Shown here one piece after another: positions 51,640 to 60,723 of a stretch of 64,000 bases of DNA. A program made the translations under genes and the position numbers. The first letter of the stretch is position 1. The number at the start of each line of letters is the position of its first letter. Source of the stretch: an uncultured Oscillospiraceae bacterium (GTDB lineage Bacteria; Bacillota; Clostridia; Oscillospirales; Oscillospiraceae); NCBI GenBank assembly GCA_934591815.1, contig CAKTPV010000008.1, forward strand, positions 1 through 64,000, given 5' to 3'. Below the pieces are notes generated by a model that saw only the letters and a list, made by a program, of their open reading frames with translations, was not told where the DNA came from and did not search any database.

Positions 51640-52629
51640 ATGAGCGAAACACTGCTGCAGGTGGAAAACCTGCGAACCTACTTCCACACCTTTCGCGGTG
51701 TGGTCAAGGCGGTGGATGGCGTTAGCTTTTCCCTGGATGAGGGACAGGTGCTGGGCATCGTGGGCGAGTCGGGCAGCGGTAAATCCGTTAGCAGCTTTTC
51801 CATTCTGAAATTGATCGAGCCGCCCGGAGTGGTGGAATCGGACAAGATCCTTTTCCAGGGTGAGGATATCAGCAAAAAGAGCGAACGGGAAATGATGAAG
51901 ATCAGAGGCAAGGCGATCTCCATGGTGTTCCAGGATCCTATGACCTCCCTGAATCCGCTCTATACCATCGAAAAGCAGATCACCGAGATGCTGGATCTCC
52001 ACCAGAAGCAGATGACCAAGCAGGAAAAGCACGCGCGCTGTGTGGAATTGCTGCAAATGGTGGGCATCCCCAACCCGGAGGACCGGCTGAAATCCTACCC
52101 CCATCAGTTTTCAGGCGGTATGCGGCAGCGGGTCATCATTGCGATCGCCTTGGCTGCCAACCCGAAGCTCATCATCGCCGATGAGCCCACCACTGCGCTG
52201 GATGTGACCATACAGGCGCAGATCCTCAAGCTCATGGATAAGCTGGTGAAGGAGCAGGACGCTTCCCTCATTTTGATCACCCATGACTTGGCGGTGGTTT
52301 CCCAGATGGCGGATCGTATCATCGTTATGTACTGCGGCAAAATCGTGGAAAACGGCTCTCGGGATGACGTGATCCGCCGTCCCAGCCATCCGTATACCGT
52401 GGGACTTCTTAACTCCATCCCCAGAATGGGAGAGGAGCAGAAACGATTGGAGTCCATTCCGGGTATGGTTCCCAGTATGCTGGATCTGCCCCAAGGATGT
52501 TACTTCGCTCCCAGATGCAAATACTGCCAGGATATTTGCCGTACCGTGGCGCCTGAAAACCATGAGGTGGGCCCGGGGCATTGTGCGGCTTGCCACTTTC
52601 CGCTGACAGGAGGCGAGAGCCATGAGTAA
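51640..52629 (+). CDS. dppD: Peptide ABC transporter ATPase 1
   Basis: This 329-residue ATPase has Walker A GESGSGKS, Q-loop FQDPMTSLNP, signature FSGGMRQRV and Walker B LIIADEPT. The oligopeptide-type C-terminal Cys motif (CYFAPRCKYCQDIC) may hold a 4Fe-4S or zinc site. It overlaps dppF by 8 nt. Confidence 0.94.
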   Translation: MSETLLQVENLRTYFHTFRGVVKAVDGVSFSLDEGQVLGIVGESGSGKSVSSFSILKLIEPPGVVESDKILFQGEDISKKSEREMMKIRGKAISMVFQDPMTSLNPLYTIEKQITEMLDLHQKQMTKQEKHARCVELLQMVGIPNPEDRLKSYPHQFSGGMRQRVIIAIALAANPKLIIADEPTTALDVTIQAQILKLMDKLVKEQDASLILITHDLAVVSQMADRIIVMYCGKIVENGSRDDVIRRPSHPYTVGLLNSIPRMGEEQKRLESIPGMVPSMLDLPQGCYFAPRCKYCQDICRTVAPENHEVGPGHCAACHFPLTGGESHE

Positions 52630-53617
52630 GATTCTTCAGGTGGAAAACCTGGTGCAGGAGTTTAATCTCACCAAGGATTTTCTGGATAAGGTAAAATTCA
52701 AAAAAGGCCATTTTTCACTGGAAAATCGAGTGGTTCACGCGGTCAACGGCGTCAGCTTCGACGTGGAGCAGGGCGAGGTGTTCAGCTTGGTGGGCGAGTC
52801 CGGCTGCGGAAAGTCTACCACGGCCCGTACCATCATCAAGCTGATCGAGCCAAAGTCCGGCAAGATCATATTTGACGGACGCGATATCACCCGGCTCAAG
52901 CCGCAGGAGATGCGCCCCATCCGTCGAGAGATGCAGATGATCTTCCAGGACCCCTATGCCTCCCTGAATCCCCGGCAGAAGATCATGGAGATCCTCACCG
53001 AGCCGATGCTGTTTCACAAGCTGTGCAGCAGCAAGGCAGAGGCAGAGGAGAAGGCGATTCAGCTGCTGGAGCGTGTTGGACTCAGCTCCGAGCAGGCCAA
53101 CCGGTATCCGCATCAGTTTTCCGGCGGTCAGCGTCAGCGCATCGGCATAGCCCGGGCGTTGGCGGTCGAGCCGAAATTCATCATAGCGGATGAGCCGGTA
53201 TCTGCTTTGGATGTGTCCATTCAGGCGCAGATCCTGAACATTCTTATGGATCTGAAGGATGAATTTCATTTTTCCTATCTGTTCATTGCACACGACCTGA
53301 GCGTGGTCAAGCACATCAGCGACAGCTTGGGTGTCATGTATCTGGGATCTATCGTGGAGCGGGCTCCGAAGAAGCTGCTGTTCTCCAACCCGGTTCACCC
53401 TTATACCAAGGCGCTCTTTTCCGCTGCACCAACGATTGACGAGGGCAATATTGCCGAATCGCAGGAGCTGCGCGGAGAGATTCCCAGTCCGATCCACCTG
53501 CCCACCGGCTGTCCCTTCCACGACCGCTGTCCTGTGGCTTGCCCGGACTGCGCGCGGGAGGTCCCAGGGTTCAAAGAGGTGGAGTCCGGACACTTCGCGG
53601 CCTGCCATCTGCTGTAA
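52622..53617 (+). CDS. dppF: Peptide ABC transporter ATPase 2
   Basis: This 331-residue ATPase has Walker A GESGCGKST, FQDPYASLNPRQ, signature FSGGQRQRI, Walker B IIADEPVSALD and the C-terminal CPFHDRCPVACPDC motif. It completes the importer. A strong terminator lies 43 nt after its stop. Confidence 0.94.
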   Translation: MSKILQVENLVQEFNLTKDFLDKVKFKKGHFSLENRVVHAVNGVSFDVEQGEVFSLVGESGCGKSTTARTIIKLIEPKSGKIIFDGRDITRLKPQEMRPIRREMQMIFQDPYASLNPRQKIMEILTEPMLFHKLCSSKAEAEEKAIQLLERVGLSSEQANRYPHQFSGGQRQRIGIARALAVEPKFIIADEPVSALDVSIQAQILNILMDLKDEFHFSYLFIAHDLSVVKHISDSLGVMYLGSIVERAPKKLLFSNPVHPYTKALFSAAPTIDEGNIAESQELRGEIPSPIHLPTGCPFHDRCPVACPDCAREVPGFKEVESGHFAACHLL

Positions 53618-53659
53618 AAAAAGGGGATTTGGCGCGGGTGCATTCCCTCGCACACCCCT

Positions 53660-53690
53660 GCGGGGGCGGCTATGCCGCCCCCGCTTTTTT
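53660..53690 (+). terminator. Strong terminator between importer and peptidase genes
   Basis: GCGGGGGCGGC pairs with GCCGCCCCCGC (3-nt loop), followed by TTTTTTT. The peptidase genes beyond may be read at a lower level or from their own promoter. Confidence 0.88.
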
Positions 53691-53731
53691 TGATTGGTTA
53701 TCATGGAATAGACCATAAGGAGGAAGAAAAA

Positions 53732-55213
53732 ATGGAACTGCAACTTGTGAAACAGTATGACGCCAGAGCTTGGGACGGTGTGGTGGTCCCGCTGGGAGAA
53801 GGCAACCTGAACGGCTATCAGGGCCCTTGGGAGCAGGAGCTCGCCGCAGTTCGTGCCTCGGGGCGGTTTGAAGGAAAAACAGGCGAGGTCTACCGCTTTT
53901 CTGTTCTTTCGGAGGGCGCATTGACCCAGATCTTCCTGCTGGGACTGGGAAAGGACTGGAGTCTGGAGCAGGTGCTGGAGAACTGTGCCAAGGTGTATCG
54001 TCAGTGTCACGAAATGGATCTGCGCGCGGTGTGCACCGATCTGCGGGGTGTGTGTCCGCAGTTCACGCCGGCGCAATTCCAAAAGGTGGCAGAGGCGGCA
54101 GCTCTTACCAGCTACCGCTTTGACAAGTACAAGACGACCCCTGCGCCGACGGGGATCGAAACGGCTGCGTTCCTCTGCGAGACGCCGGGGTGCTATGAGG
54201 CCGCTCTGACGGAGGCTGAGGTGGCTGCTAAGGCCACCTGTATCGCACGGGATCTGATCAATGAGCCTCCGACGGTGCTCACCCCTGCCAAGCTTGCGCA
54301 GGCGGCGCAGGAGCTTTTTGAGGGGACACCGGTGAAGGTGACCGTTTACGGCAGAGATGAGGTAGAGCGTATCGGACTTACCGCTTTTCTGGAGGTCGGA
54401 AAGGGCTCGATCCACGAGCCGAAGCTCATTGTCATGGAATATACCGGCGCTCAGGACGTGGAGAGCCGCTTGGGGCTGATCGGCAAGGGCCTTACCTACG
54501 ACAGCGGCGGATACTCCCTCCAGTCGTCTGAGTTTATGGAGACCATGCAGCACGATATGAGCGGCGCGGCTGCGGTGATGGGCTCCCTGTGGGCGGCGCA
54601 GAAGCAGGGGCTTCGGATCAATATTACCGGCGTGGTGGCGGCTTGTGAGAATAAGCTCTCCGCAACCGCCTATGTGCCGGGCGATGTGATCCGCTCTATG
54701 TCCGGACGGTATATCGAGGTAAACAATACCGATGCCGAGGGCCGCATCACGCTGGCTGACGCTGTGACGTATACCAAGCAGTGCTGCGGCGTGGATCGTA
54801 TCGTGGATATCGCCACGCTCACCGACGGTATCCAGACAGCTCTGGGAAACCGCCGCTGCGGAGCGTTCACCAACAACCGGGCCTTGACCGCGCAGGTGGA
54901 GAAGGGCGCTGCCGCTGCCTGTGAGCGGATGTGGGAGCTGCCCTGTGATGAGAATCTCCGCCGGGTGCTGGATTCCCGTGTGGCCCATCTGAAGAACAGC
55001 GCGATGGGCTCCAGCGTGGGCGGATATGCCACGGTAGGCGCCATGTTCGTGAAGGAATTTGTCGAGGAGACGCCTTGGATCCATTTGGACATCGGCGGTA
55101 CCGCATGGACCACCGAATGCGAGGGGATCTATACAAAGGGCGGCATCGGGTTTGGCACGCGGATGCTCTATGAGACGTTTAAGGTGATGGAAAAGGAGGG
55201 AACGCAGGTATGA
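53732..55213 (+). CDS. M17-family leucyl aminopeptidase
   Basis: This 493-residue cytosolic enzyme has the dinuclear-metal motifs GKGLTYDSGGYSL (near 251-263), MQHDMSGAAAV and NNTDAEGRITLAD (near 330). It removes N-terminal residues from peptides. Some positions differ from PepA, so specificity is uncertain. AAGGAGG sets the start, and the stop overlaps the next start by 4 nt. It logically follows peptide import. Confidence 0.9.
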   Translation: MELQLVKQYDARAWDGVVVPLGEGNLNGYQGPWEQELAAVRASGRFEGKTGEVYRFSVLSEGALTQIFLLGLGKDWSLEQVLENCAKVYRQCHEMDLRAVCTDLRGVCPQFTPAQFQKVAEAAALTSYRFDKYKTTPAPTGIETAAFLCETPGCYEAALTEAEVAAKATCIARDLINEPPTVLTPAKLAQAAQELFEGTPVKVTVYGRDEVERIGLTAFLEVGKGSIHEPKLIVMEYTGAQDVESRLGLIGKGLTYDSGGYSLQSSEFMETMQHDMSGAAAVMGSLWAAQKQGLRINITGVVAACENKLSATAYVPGDVIRSMSGRYIEVNNTDAEGRITLADAVTYTKQCCGVDRIVDIATLTDGIQTALGNRRCGAFTNNRALTAQVEKGAAAACERMWELPCDENLRRVLDSRVAHLKNSAMGSSVGGYATVGAMFVKEFVEETPWIHLDIGGTAWTTECEGIYTKGGIGFGTRMLYETFKVMEKEGTQV

Positions 55214-57195
55214 AAAAGCTGGCATTGACGGATTTTGCCAAATACCGGTATCCTTCTGCGCTGGAGCTGTCTCCGGACGGAAGATATCTGGCCTTTTCGC
55301 TTAAGGATGTCGACAGGGAAGGGGACGGCTATCGCTGGAATCTGTGGCTGTATGATCTGGAGAACAAAGAGTGCCGGCAGATCACCCGAGGAGACTCCCA
55401 GCGGAAGGCTGTTTGGGAGGATAACACCCATATTCTCTACAAGACCACGGAGCTGGACGAAGCGCTGCAGGTGCGGGGCTTTGAGGAAGAGTGGTCGGTG
55501 TATCACCGCCTGAACGTATGCACAGGTGAAGAGAGCGAGGCATTCCGCCTCCCCATGTCCGTATCCGGGCTTTGGAGAATGGACGAAGGCCGCTATGTCT
55601 TTACGGGCGAGACCCATTTGGACCGGCCGAATCTTCTGGAGCTGACGGGCCAGGCGCTGGAGAAGGAGCTCGTTCGCCGTCAGCAGACCAAGGGCTATAA
55701 GGTTTTGACGGAATTGCCCCTGTGTGAAAACGGGGTCGGGATGTTCAATCAGACCAGAAATACGCTGTTTCTCTATCTGGAGGCGACCGGAGAATATCGC
55801 CGGATCACGCCGGAGGAGTATGATGTAAATCATGTGAATGCCCGGCCCGGTCAGGTACTCTTCACGGCGTTTCCTTTCCGGGATGTAAAGCCGGTCACCG
55901 AGGGAATGTATCGCTGGGACGCGGAGCGCAACGAGACGGAGACGCTGATCACGCCCGACAAATACAGCATCGACTATGTAGGGCATTTGGGCCGGAAGGC
56001 GCTCTGCCTGGGACTGGTCATGCGGGACTATGGCGTGTACGAGCATCCCACATTCTTTGTGGTGGACGAAAAGGGAGAGGAAAATCTGGGGCGTTATGAC
56101 CGCCGGGTCAGCTCCGAGGTGGTTACCGACTGCTTCTCCGGCGCTACCACGGGACAGAGAATGGTGGGCGAGACGCTGTATTTCCTCAATACGGACGGCG
56201 TGGGCTCCGGTTTGTGTGTATGGGAGCGGGAGACCGGCGTGCAGACGCTCTTCAGCAGCGATGACTATCTCATTGATTTCGATACCAAGGACGGAAAGAG
56301 ATTCCTCTTCTCTGCGGCTGTGGGATTGAAGCTCCCGGAGGTGTACCTTTGGGATGGCGGCGAGCTGGAGCAGCTGACGGATTTCAACGGGGCAGCGCTG
56401 GAGGGCGTGACCATTTCCGTGCCGGAGCGGCTTACCTTTACGAACACCGACGGCGTGGATATCGACGGCTTCGTGATGAAGCCGGTGGGCTACGAGCCGG
56501 GCAAACGGTATCCGGGCATCCTTCATATTCACGGCGGGCCGAAGATGGTGTTTGGCCCGGGCTTCCACCATGAGATGCAGCTTTGGGCGGCCTCCGGCTT
56601 TTTCGTATACTACTGCAACCCCAGAGGAAGCTGCGGCAAGGGAAATGCGTTTGCTGACCTGCAGGGCAAATACGGAGAAGTGGACTTCCAGGATCTGATG
56701 GAGTTCACGGACGAGGTGCTGCGGAGATATCCCGAAATAGATGCAGAGCGGATGGGTGTTGCCGGCGGTTCCTACGGCGGCTTTATGACCAACTGGGTCA
56801 TTGGTCACACGGATCGTTTCCGCTGTGCGGTGTCCCAGCGGAGTATTGCCAACTATGTGGGGGACTATCTCCTCTCGGATATCGGCTACTACTATGTGCC
56901 CGACCAGCAGCTTGGCACCATTTGGGATCACCCGGAGCGTTTGTGGAAGGCGTCGCCCCTTACCTATGCCGACCGGGTCAAGACGCCCACGCTCTTTATT
57001 CACGCAGATAAGGATTATCGCTGCACGCTGGCAAATGGTCTGGAAATGTTCGCGGCGCTCAAGCTCCATGGCGTGGAGAGCAAGCTGTGTATGTTCTACG
57101 GCGAGAACCACGGCCTGAGCCGCGAGGGAACGCCCTCCAACCGCATCAGCCGGCTTCGTGAGATCCTGCACTGGATGGAGGAGCACCTGCAGTAA
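55210..57195 (+). CDS. S9-family (acylaminoacyl/prolyl oligopeptidase-type) peptidase
   Basis: This 661-residue protein has an N-terminal beta-propeller (~1-400) and a C-terminal alpha/beta-hydrolase domain. The nucleophile is in GGSYGGF (Ser near 520), the acid in HADKDYRC and the His in ENHGLSREG. It has no signal peptide, so it acts in the cytosol on short peptides. It is coupled to the M17 gene. Confidence 0.92.
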   Translation: MKKLALTDFAKYRYPSALELSPDGRYLAFSLKDVDREGDGYRWNLWLYDLENKECRQITRGDSQRKAVWEDNTHILYKTTELDEALQVRGFEEEWSVYHRLNVCTGEESEAFRLPMSVSGLWRMDEGRYVFTGETHLDRPNLLELTGQALEKELVRRQQTKGYKVLTELPLCENGVGMFNQTRNTLFLYLEATGEYRRITPEEYDVNHVNARPGQVLFTAFPFRDVKPVTEGMYRWDAERNETETLITPDKYSIDYVGHLGRKALCLGLVMRDYGVYEHPTFFVVDEKGEENLGRYDRRVSSEVVTDCFSGATTGQRMVGETLYFLNTDGVGSGLCVWERETGVQTLFSSDDYLIDFDTKDGKRFLFSAAVGLKLPEVYLWDGGELEQLTDFNGAALEGVTISVPERLTFTNTDGVDIDGFVMKPVGYEPGKRYPGILHIHGGPKMVFGPGFHHEMQLWAASGFFVYYCNPRGSCGKGNAFADLQGKYGEVDFQDLMEFTDEVLRRYPEIDAERMGVAGGSYGGFMTNWVIGHTDRFRCAVSQRSIANYVGDYLLSDIGYYYVPDQQLGTIWDHPERLWKASPLTYADRVKTPTLFIHADKDYRCTLANGLEMFAALKLHGVESKLCMFYGENHGLSREGTPSNRISRLREILHWMEEHLQ

Positions 57196-57292
57196 GAAGC
57201 GGCACCCCGTGGCAGCAGCCTATTACATGGATCAATTCCGGCGGACAGCGGCCACAGCGCTGCGTCATACAGGTACCGCTTGGAAGCATTAC

Positions 57293-57330
57293 GTCAAGAG
57301 CCCACCTTCGTAAGAAGGTGGGCTCTTGAC
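57293..57330. terminator. Bidirectional terminator
   Basis: GTCAAGAGCCCACCTTC pairs with GAAGGTGGGCTCTTGAC around GTAA. It shares the core of the terminator at 43660-43707. Confidence 0.85.
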
Positions 57331-57350
57331 ATAAAAGCGCGAAGGGCGCT

Positions 57351-58661
57351 TTATTTCTTATCAAACAGGATGAACAGCAGGCTGGACAGGCACAGCAGGA
57401 AGGGGTAGAACAGCAGGGGGATGATGTCAAAGGCGCTGATGGCGTAGCCGAGGGTGGCACAGGTGGAGATGGCCACCAGCATCTGGGCGCCGTAGGGGAT
57501 GATGCCCTGGAAGATGCAGGAGAAGGTGTCCAGCAGGGAGGCGGAGCGCTTGGGGCTGATGCCGTACTCCTCCGCCACCTCCTTGGCGATGGGGCCGGCC
57601 ATGACGATGGCCACGGTGTTGTTGGCGGTGGCGATATCCATGAGGCCCACCAGCAGGCCGATGCCCAGCTGACCGCCCCGTTTGCCCCGGAACACACGGC
57701 GGATGAAGGCGAGGATGCTCTCAAAGCCGCCGTAGGCGCGGATAAGGCCGCACAGGGAGGCCACCAGCAGCGTCACCAGAATGGTCTCGAACATACCGGA
57801 TACGCCGCCGCCCATGTTGCCCATGAGCTCCAGCGCCGTGACCTGCCCGGTGATGAGGGTGATGGCGGCGCCGGCGGCGATGCCGATGAGCAGCACCACG
57901 AACACATTCAGGCCGATGATGCCGCCGATGAGCACCAGCACATAGGGGATGATCAGCACCAGATCGTGACCGCCGGATACGGCGCTCTGTACATCGGTGC
58001 CGAGAGAGACCACGATGATCAGCACCAACGCCGCCAGCGCGGCAGGCAGGGCGATCTTGAAGTTGGCGCGGAACTTGTCCTTCATCTCCGTACCCTGCGT
58101 AGAGCAGGCGGCGATGGTGGTATCGGAAATGAAGCTGAGGTTGTCGCCGAACATGGCGCCGCCCATGACGGAGGCGATGCACAGCGGCAGGTCAAAGCCG
58201 GAATCGGCGGACACAGCCACGGCGATGGGCGCCAGCAGGGTGATGGTGCCCACGGAGGTGCCCATGGCCATGGACACGAAGCAGGCCACCACGAACAGCA
58301 CGGCAACCGCCAGCTTCACCGGGGCGATGGACAGCAGGAAGTAGGCCACGGCCTCGGCGCTGGAGCGGCCGGTGACGCCCACGAAGATACCGGCGACGAG
58401 GAAGATGAGGATCATGGTGACGATGTTCTTATCACCGATGCCCTGTCCCATCAGCTCCAGCTTTTCATCAAAGCTCACGCCGCGGTTTTGCAGGCAGGCC
58501 ACCAGCAGCGCCACCAAGAAAGCCACGACGATGGGGATCTGATAGAAGCCCATCTCAATTTTCAGGACATACTCCAAAATAATACCCAGCACCAGATACA
58601 GCACCAGAAATACAGCCACGGGCAGCAGAGCGATCGCCCGAGGGGTCGGCTTTTTTTCCAT
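57351..58661 (-). CDS. NhaC-family Na+/H+ antiporter
   Basis: This 436-residue protein has about 11 membrane helices. Family blocks are MGTSVGTITLLAPIAVAV, GGAMFGDNLSFISDTT and LMDIATANNTVAIVMAGPIA. It is a monocistronic gene with its own promoter. It is distinct from the NhaC at 37553-38965 and possibly serves an amino acid or organic acid exchange role. Confidence 0.88.
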   Translation of the reverse strand: MEKKPTPRAIALLPVAVFLVLYLVLGIILEYVLKIEMGFYQIPIVVAFLVALLVACLQNRGVSFDEKLELMGQGIGDKNIVTMILIFLVAGIFVGVTGRSSAEAVAYFLLSIAPVKLAVAVLFVVACFVSMAMGTSVGTITLLAPIAVAVSADSGFDLPLCIASVMGGAMFGDNLSFISDTTIAACSTQGTEMKDKFRANFKIALPAALAALVLIIVVSLGTDVQSAVSGGHDLVLIIPYVLVLIGGIIGLNVFVVLLIGIAAGAAITLITGQVTALELMGNMGGGVSGMFETILVTLLVASLCGLIRAYGGFESILAFIRRVFRGKRGGQLGIGLLVGLMDIATANNTVAIVMAGPIAKEVAEEYGISPKRSASLLDTFSCIFQGIIPYGAQMLVAISTCATLGYAISAFDIIPLLFYPFLLCLSSLLFILFDKK

Positions 58662-58707
58662 AAATTTCTCTCCTTAATAAAAACGTCGGCGTTTACCGCC
58701 GTTTTTG

Positions 58708-58736
58708 ATGGTATCATGAGGGAAAGAAAATGTCAA
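58708..58736 (-). promoter_or_regulatory. Promoter of the second nhaC-type gene
   Basis: On the minus strand, TTGACA (58736-58731), a 17-nt spacer and TACCAT (58713-58708). Confidence 0.6.
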
Positions 58737-58867
58737 CGCAAAGACACCTGCACCTTATCCGATTTATCTGGCACGGCCGGATAAAACCACCGCGCCGCCG
58801 GAAAAAACAGGCGCGGCGCAGCCGGTGTAGCGACCTGATCGAATCAGATAAAAATACGCCAAACAGG

Positions 58868-58890
58868 AAAGCACCGGTGACCGGTGCTTT
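58868..58890. terminator. Hairpin downstream of the HerA-like gene
   Basis: AAAGCACCGG and CCGGTGCTTT form a perfect stem; on the minus strand it ends the HerA-like transcript. Confidence 0.6.
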
Positions 58891-58915
58891 CATACTGTCT
58901 ATTCTCCTGCGGTGA

Positions 58916-60547
58916 TCACCGCTTTTTCAGCACGCCCAGAAGGCCGCGCTTGAGCACCTGCCCGCCTGCGGAGATGAGCTGGGACTCGATCTTGGCGGCG
59001 CGGCGCTCCGCCTTGCGCTTGGCCTCAGCCTCCAGCTTTTCCTGCTGGCGCTCGGCCTTGCGCCGCGCCTCATCCGCCAGCTTCTGCTGACGGCGGCGCT
59101 CCTCGTCGGCCAGCTTCTGCTGGCGGCGGCGCTCCTCATCCTCCAGCTTCAGCTGGCGCTTGCGGTCGGCCTCCTCCTCTTTCAGACGCTGCTTCTCCGC
59201 CTCGGCCTCCGCCTTTTCCTGCGCCTTGCGGTCGGCCTCGGCCTGCTTGGCGGCCTCGGCTCGTTCCGCCTCCTCCGTCAGCACCTCGTAGGCCGATACG
59301 TTGTCCACGAAGTCGTCGTATTTCTCCATGCCGTCGTGCATCATCACCCTGGCGCGCACCATCGGCTCCGGCGGCGCCATCAGGCTCTGGGGGCAGATGA
59401 TCTTGGTGCGCTCCACCATGGCGGGTACGCCGTTTTCGTCCAGGAAGGAGGTCAGCGCCTCGCCCACGCCCAGCTCCATGATAGCGTCCTCCGCCTGAAA
59501 AGCGGGGTTGGCCCGGAAGGACTGGGCCGCCACCCGGACGGCCTTCAGCTCGGCGGGGGTATAGGCCCGCAGGGCGTGCTGCACCCGGTTGGACAGCTGC
59601 GCCAGCACGGAGTCGGGGATGTCGCTGGGACTCTGGGTCACGAAGTACACGCCCACGCCGCGGGAGCGAATGAGCTTTACCGTCTGCTCCACCTTTTGCA
59701 GCAGCACGGCGGGCGCATCCCGGAAGAGCATATGGGCCTCGTCGAAGAAAAACACCAGCCGGGGCTTGTCCATGTCGCCGGCCTCCGGCAGACTTTCAAA
59801 CAGCTCCGAGAGCATCCACAGCAGGAAGCTGGCGTACAGCGTGGGGTTCTGCACCAGCTTGACGCAGTCCAGCACGTTGATCATGCCCCGGCCGTCGGCG
59901 TCGGTGCGCATCCAGTCGTGGATGTCCAGCGCCGGCTCGCCGAAGAACAGGTCGCCGCCCTGCTGCTCCAGCGGCAGCAGCGCCCGGAGAATGGCCGCCA
60001 CCGACTGGGGCGTGATGTTGCCGTAGGTCATCATGTACTCGGCGCGGTGCTCGTTTACATAATTCAGCATGGCCCGCAGATCCTTCAGGTCGATGAGCAG
60101 CAGCCCCTTGTCGTCGGCAATGCGGAACACGATGTGCAAAATGCCCTCCTGTACCGCCGTCAGGCCGAGGATCCGGCTGAGAAGCTCCGGCCCCATGTCG
60201 CTGACGGTGGCCCGGATGGCGTGGCCGCCCTGCTGGTAGATATCCCAGAAGGTGGTGGGGTAGCCCCGGTAGGCAAAGCGCTCCCGCAGGCCGAACTTGT
60301 CGATGCGCTTTTCCATGCCCTCGCTGCTCTGTCCCGGCGCGCAGATGCCCGCCACATCGCCCTTTACATCGCACAGAAACACCGGCACGCCCGCGTCGGA
60401 AAAGGACTCCGCCATCACCTTCATGGTGATGGTCTTGCCGGTGCCGCTGGCGCCGGCGATGAGCCCGTGGCGGTTGCACATATTCAGCGCCAGCTCCACA
60501 CGCTTGTCGCCTGCCAGACCCATATAGATCTTACCGTTCTCGTACAT
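58916..60547 (-). CDS. HerA-like ATPase / helicase (DUF853 family)
   Basis: This 543-residue protein has Walker A GASGTGKT (32-39), CDVKGDVAG, Walker B LVFFFDEAHML and the arginine-containing TQSPSDIPDSVLAQL. A long charged coiled coil of Lys/Glu/Arg repeats (~440-520) ends in a basic tail. It resembles E. coli YjgR. HerA-type hexamers translocate DNA and often work with nucleases. GGAGG sets ATG 60547. It is divergent from the CARF-nuclease gene across 176 nt. Confidence 0.88.
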   Translation of the reverse strand: MYENGKIYMGLAGDKRVELALNMCNRHGLIAGASGTGKTITMKVMAESFSDAGVPVFLCDVKGDVAGICAPGQSSEGMEKRIDKFGLRERFAYRGYPTTFWDIYQQGGHAIRATVSDMGPELLSRILGLTAVQEGILHIVFRIADDKGLLLIDLKDLRAMLNYVNEHRAEYMMTYGNITPQSVAAILRALLPLEQQGGDLFFGEPALDIHDWMRTDADGRGMINVLDCVKLVQNPTLYASFLLWMLSELFESLPEAGDMDKPRLVFFFDEAHMLFRDAPAVLLQKVEQTVKLIRSRGVGVYFVTQSPSDIPDSVLAQLSNRVQHALRAYTPAELKAVRVAAQSFRANPAFQAEDAIMELGVGEALTSFLDENGVPAMVERTKIICPQSLMAPPEPMVRARVMMHDGMEKYDDFVDNVSAYEVLTEEAERAEAAKQAEADRKAQEKAEAEAEKQRLKEEEADRKRQLKLEDEERRRQQKLADEERRRQQKLADEARRKAERQQEKLEAEAKRKAERRAAKIESQLISAGGQVLKRGLLGVLKKR

Positions 60548-60586
60548 CGTGTCACCCTCCGTCGTTTGTTGATGCTCGTTTCTGCC

Positions 60587-60694
60587 ATTATACGCCCTCT
60601 CACGTCCCGGCGCAAGAAAAAAGCGTACCGCCTCCGTTTTTTCCACAGGATGGTGCGGCCGTCTCTTGTGCTTTTTGCCAAAACGCTATATACT
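60587..60694. promoter_or_regulatory. Back-to-back promoters of the HerA and CARF-nuclease genes
   Basis: The leftward promoter is TTGCGC (60615-60610), 17 nt, TATAAT (60592-60587). The rightward promoter is TTGTGC (60666-60671), 17 nt, TATACT (60689-60694). The -35 boxes are 50 bases apart, so one factor could affect both. Confidence 0.6.
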
Positions 60695-60723
60695 GTTGGA
60701 AAAAGAAGGGAGGCGGAGGGTGC

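Noticed and set aside
13575..60547. Sir2-HerA defence pair
   Set aside because: The sirtuin and HerA genes are 44 kb apart. The sirtuin is of the SirTM class linked to a macrodomain, and the HerA is the DUF853 type, so they do not form the known Sir2-HerA system.
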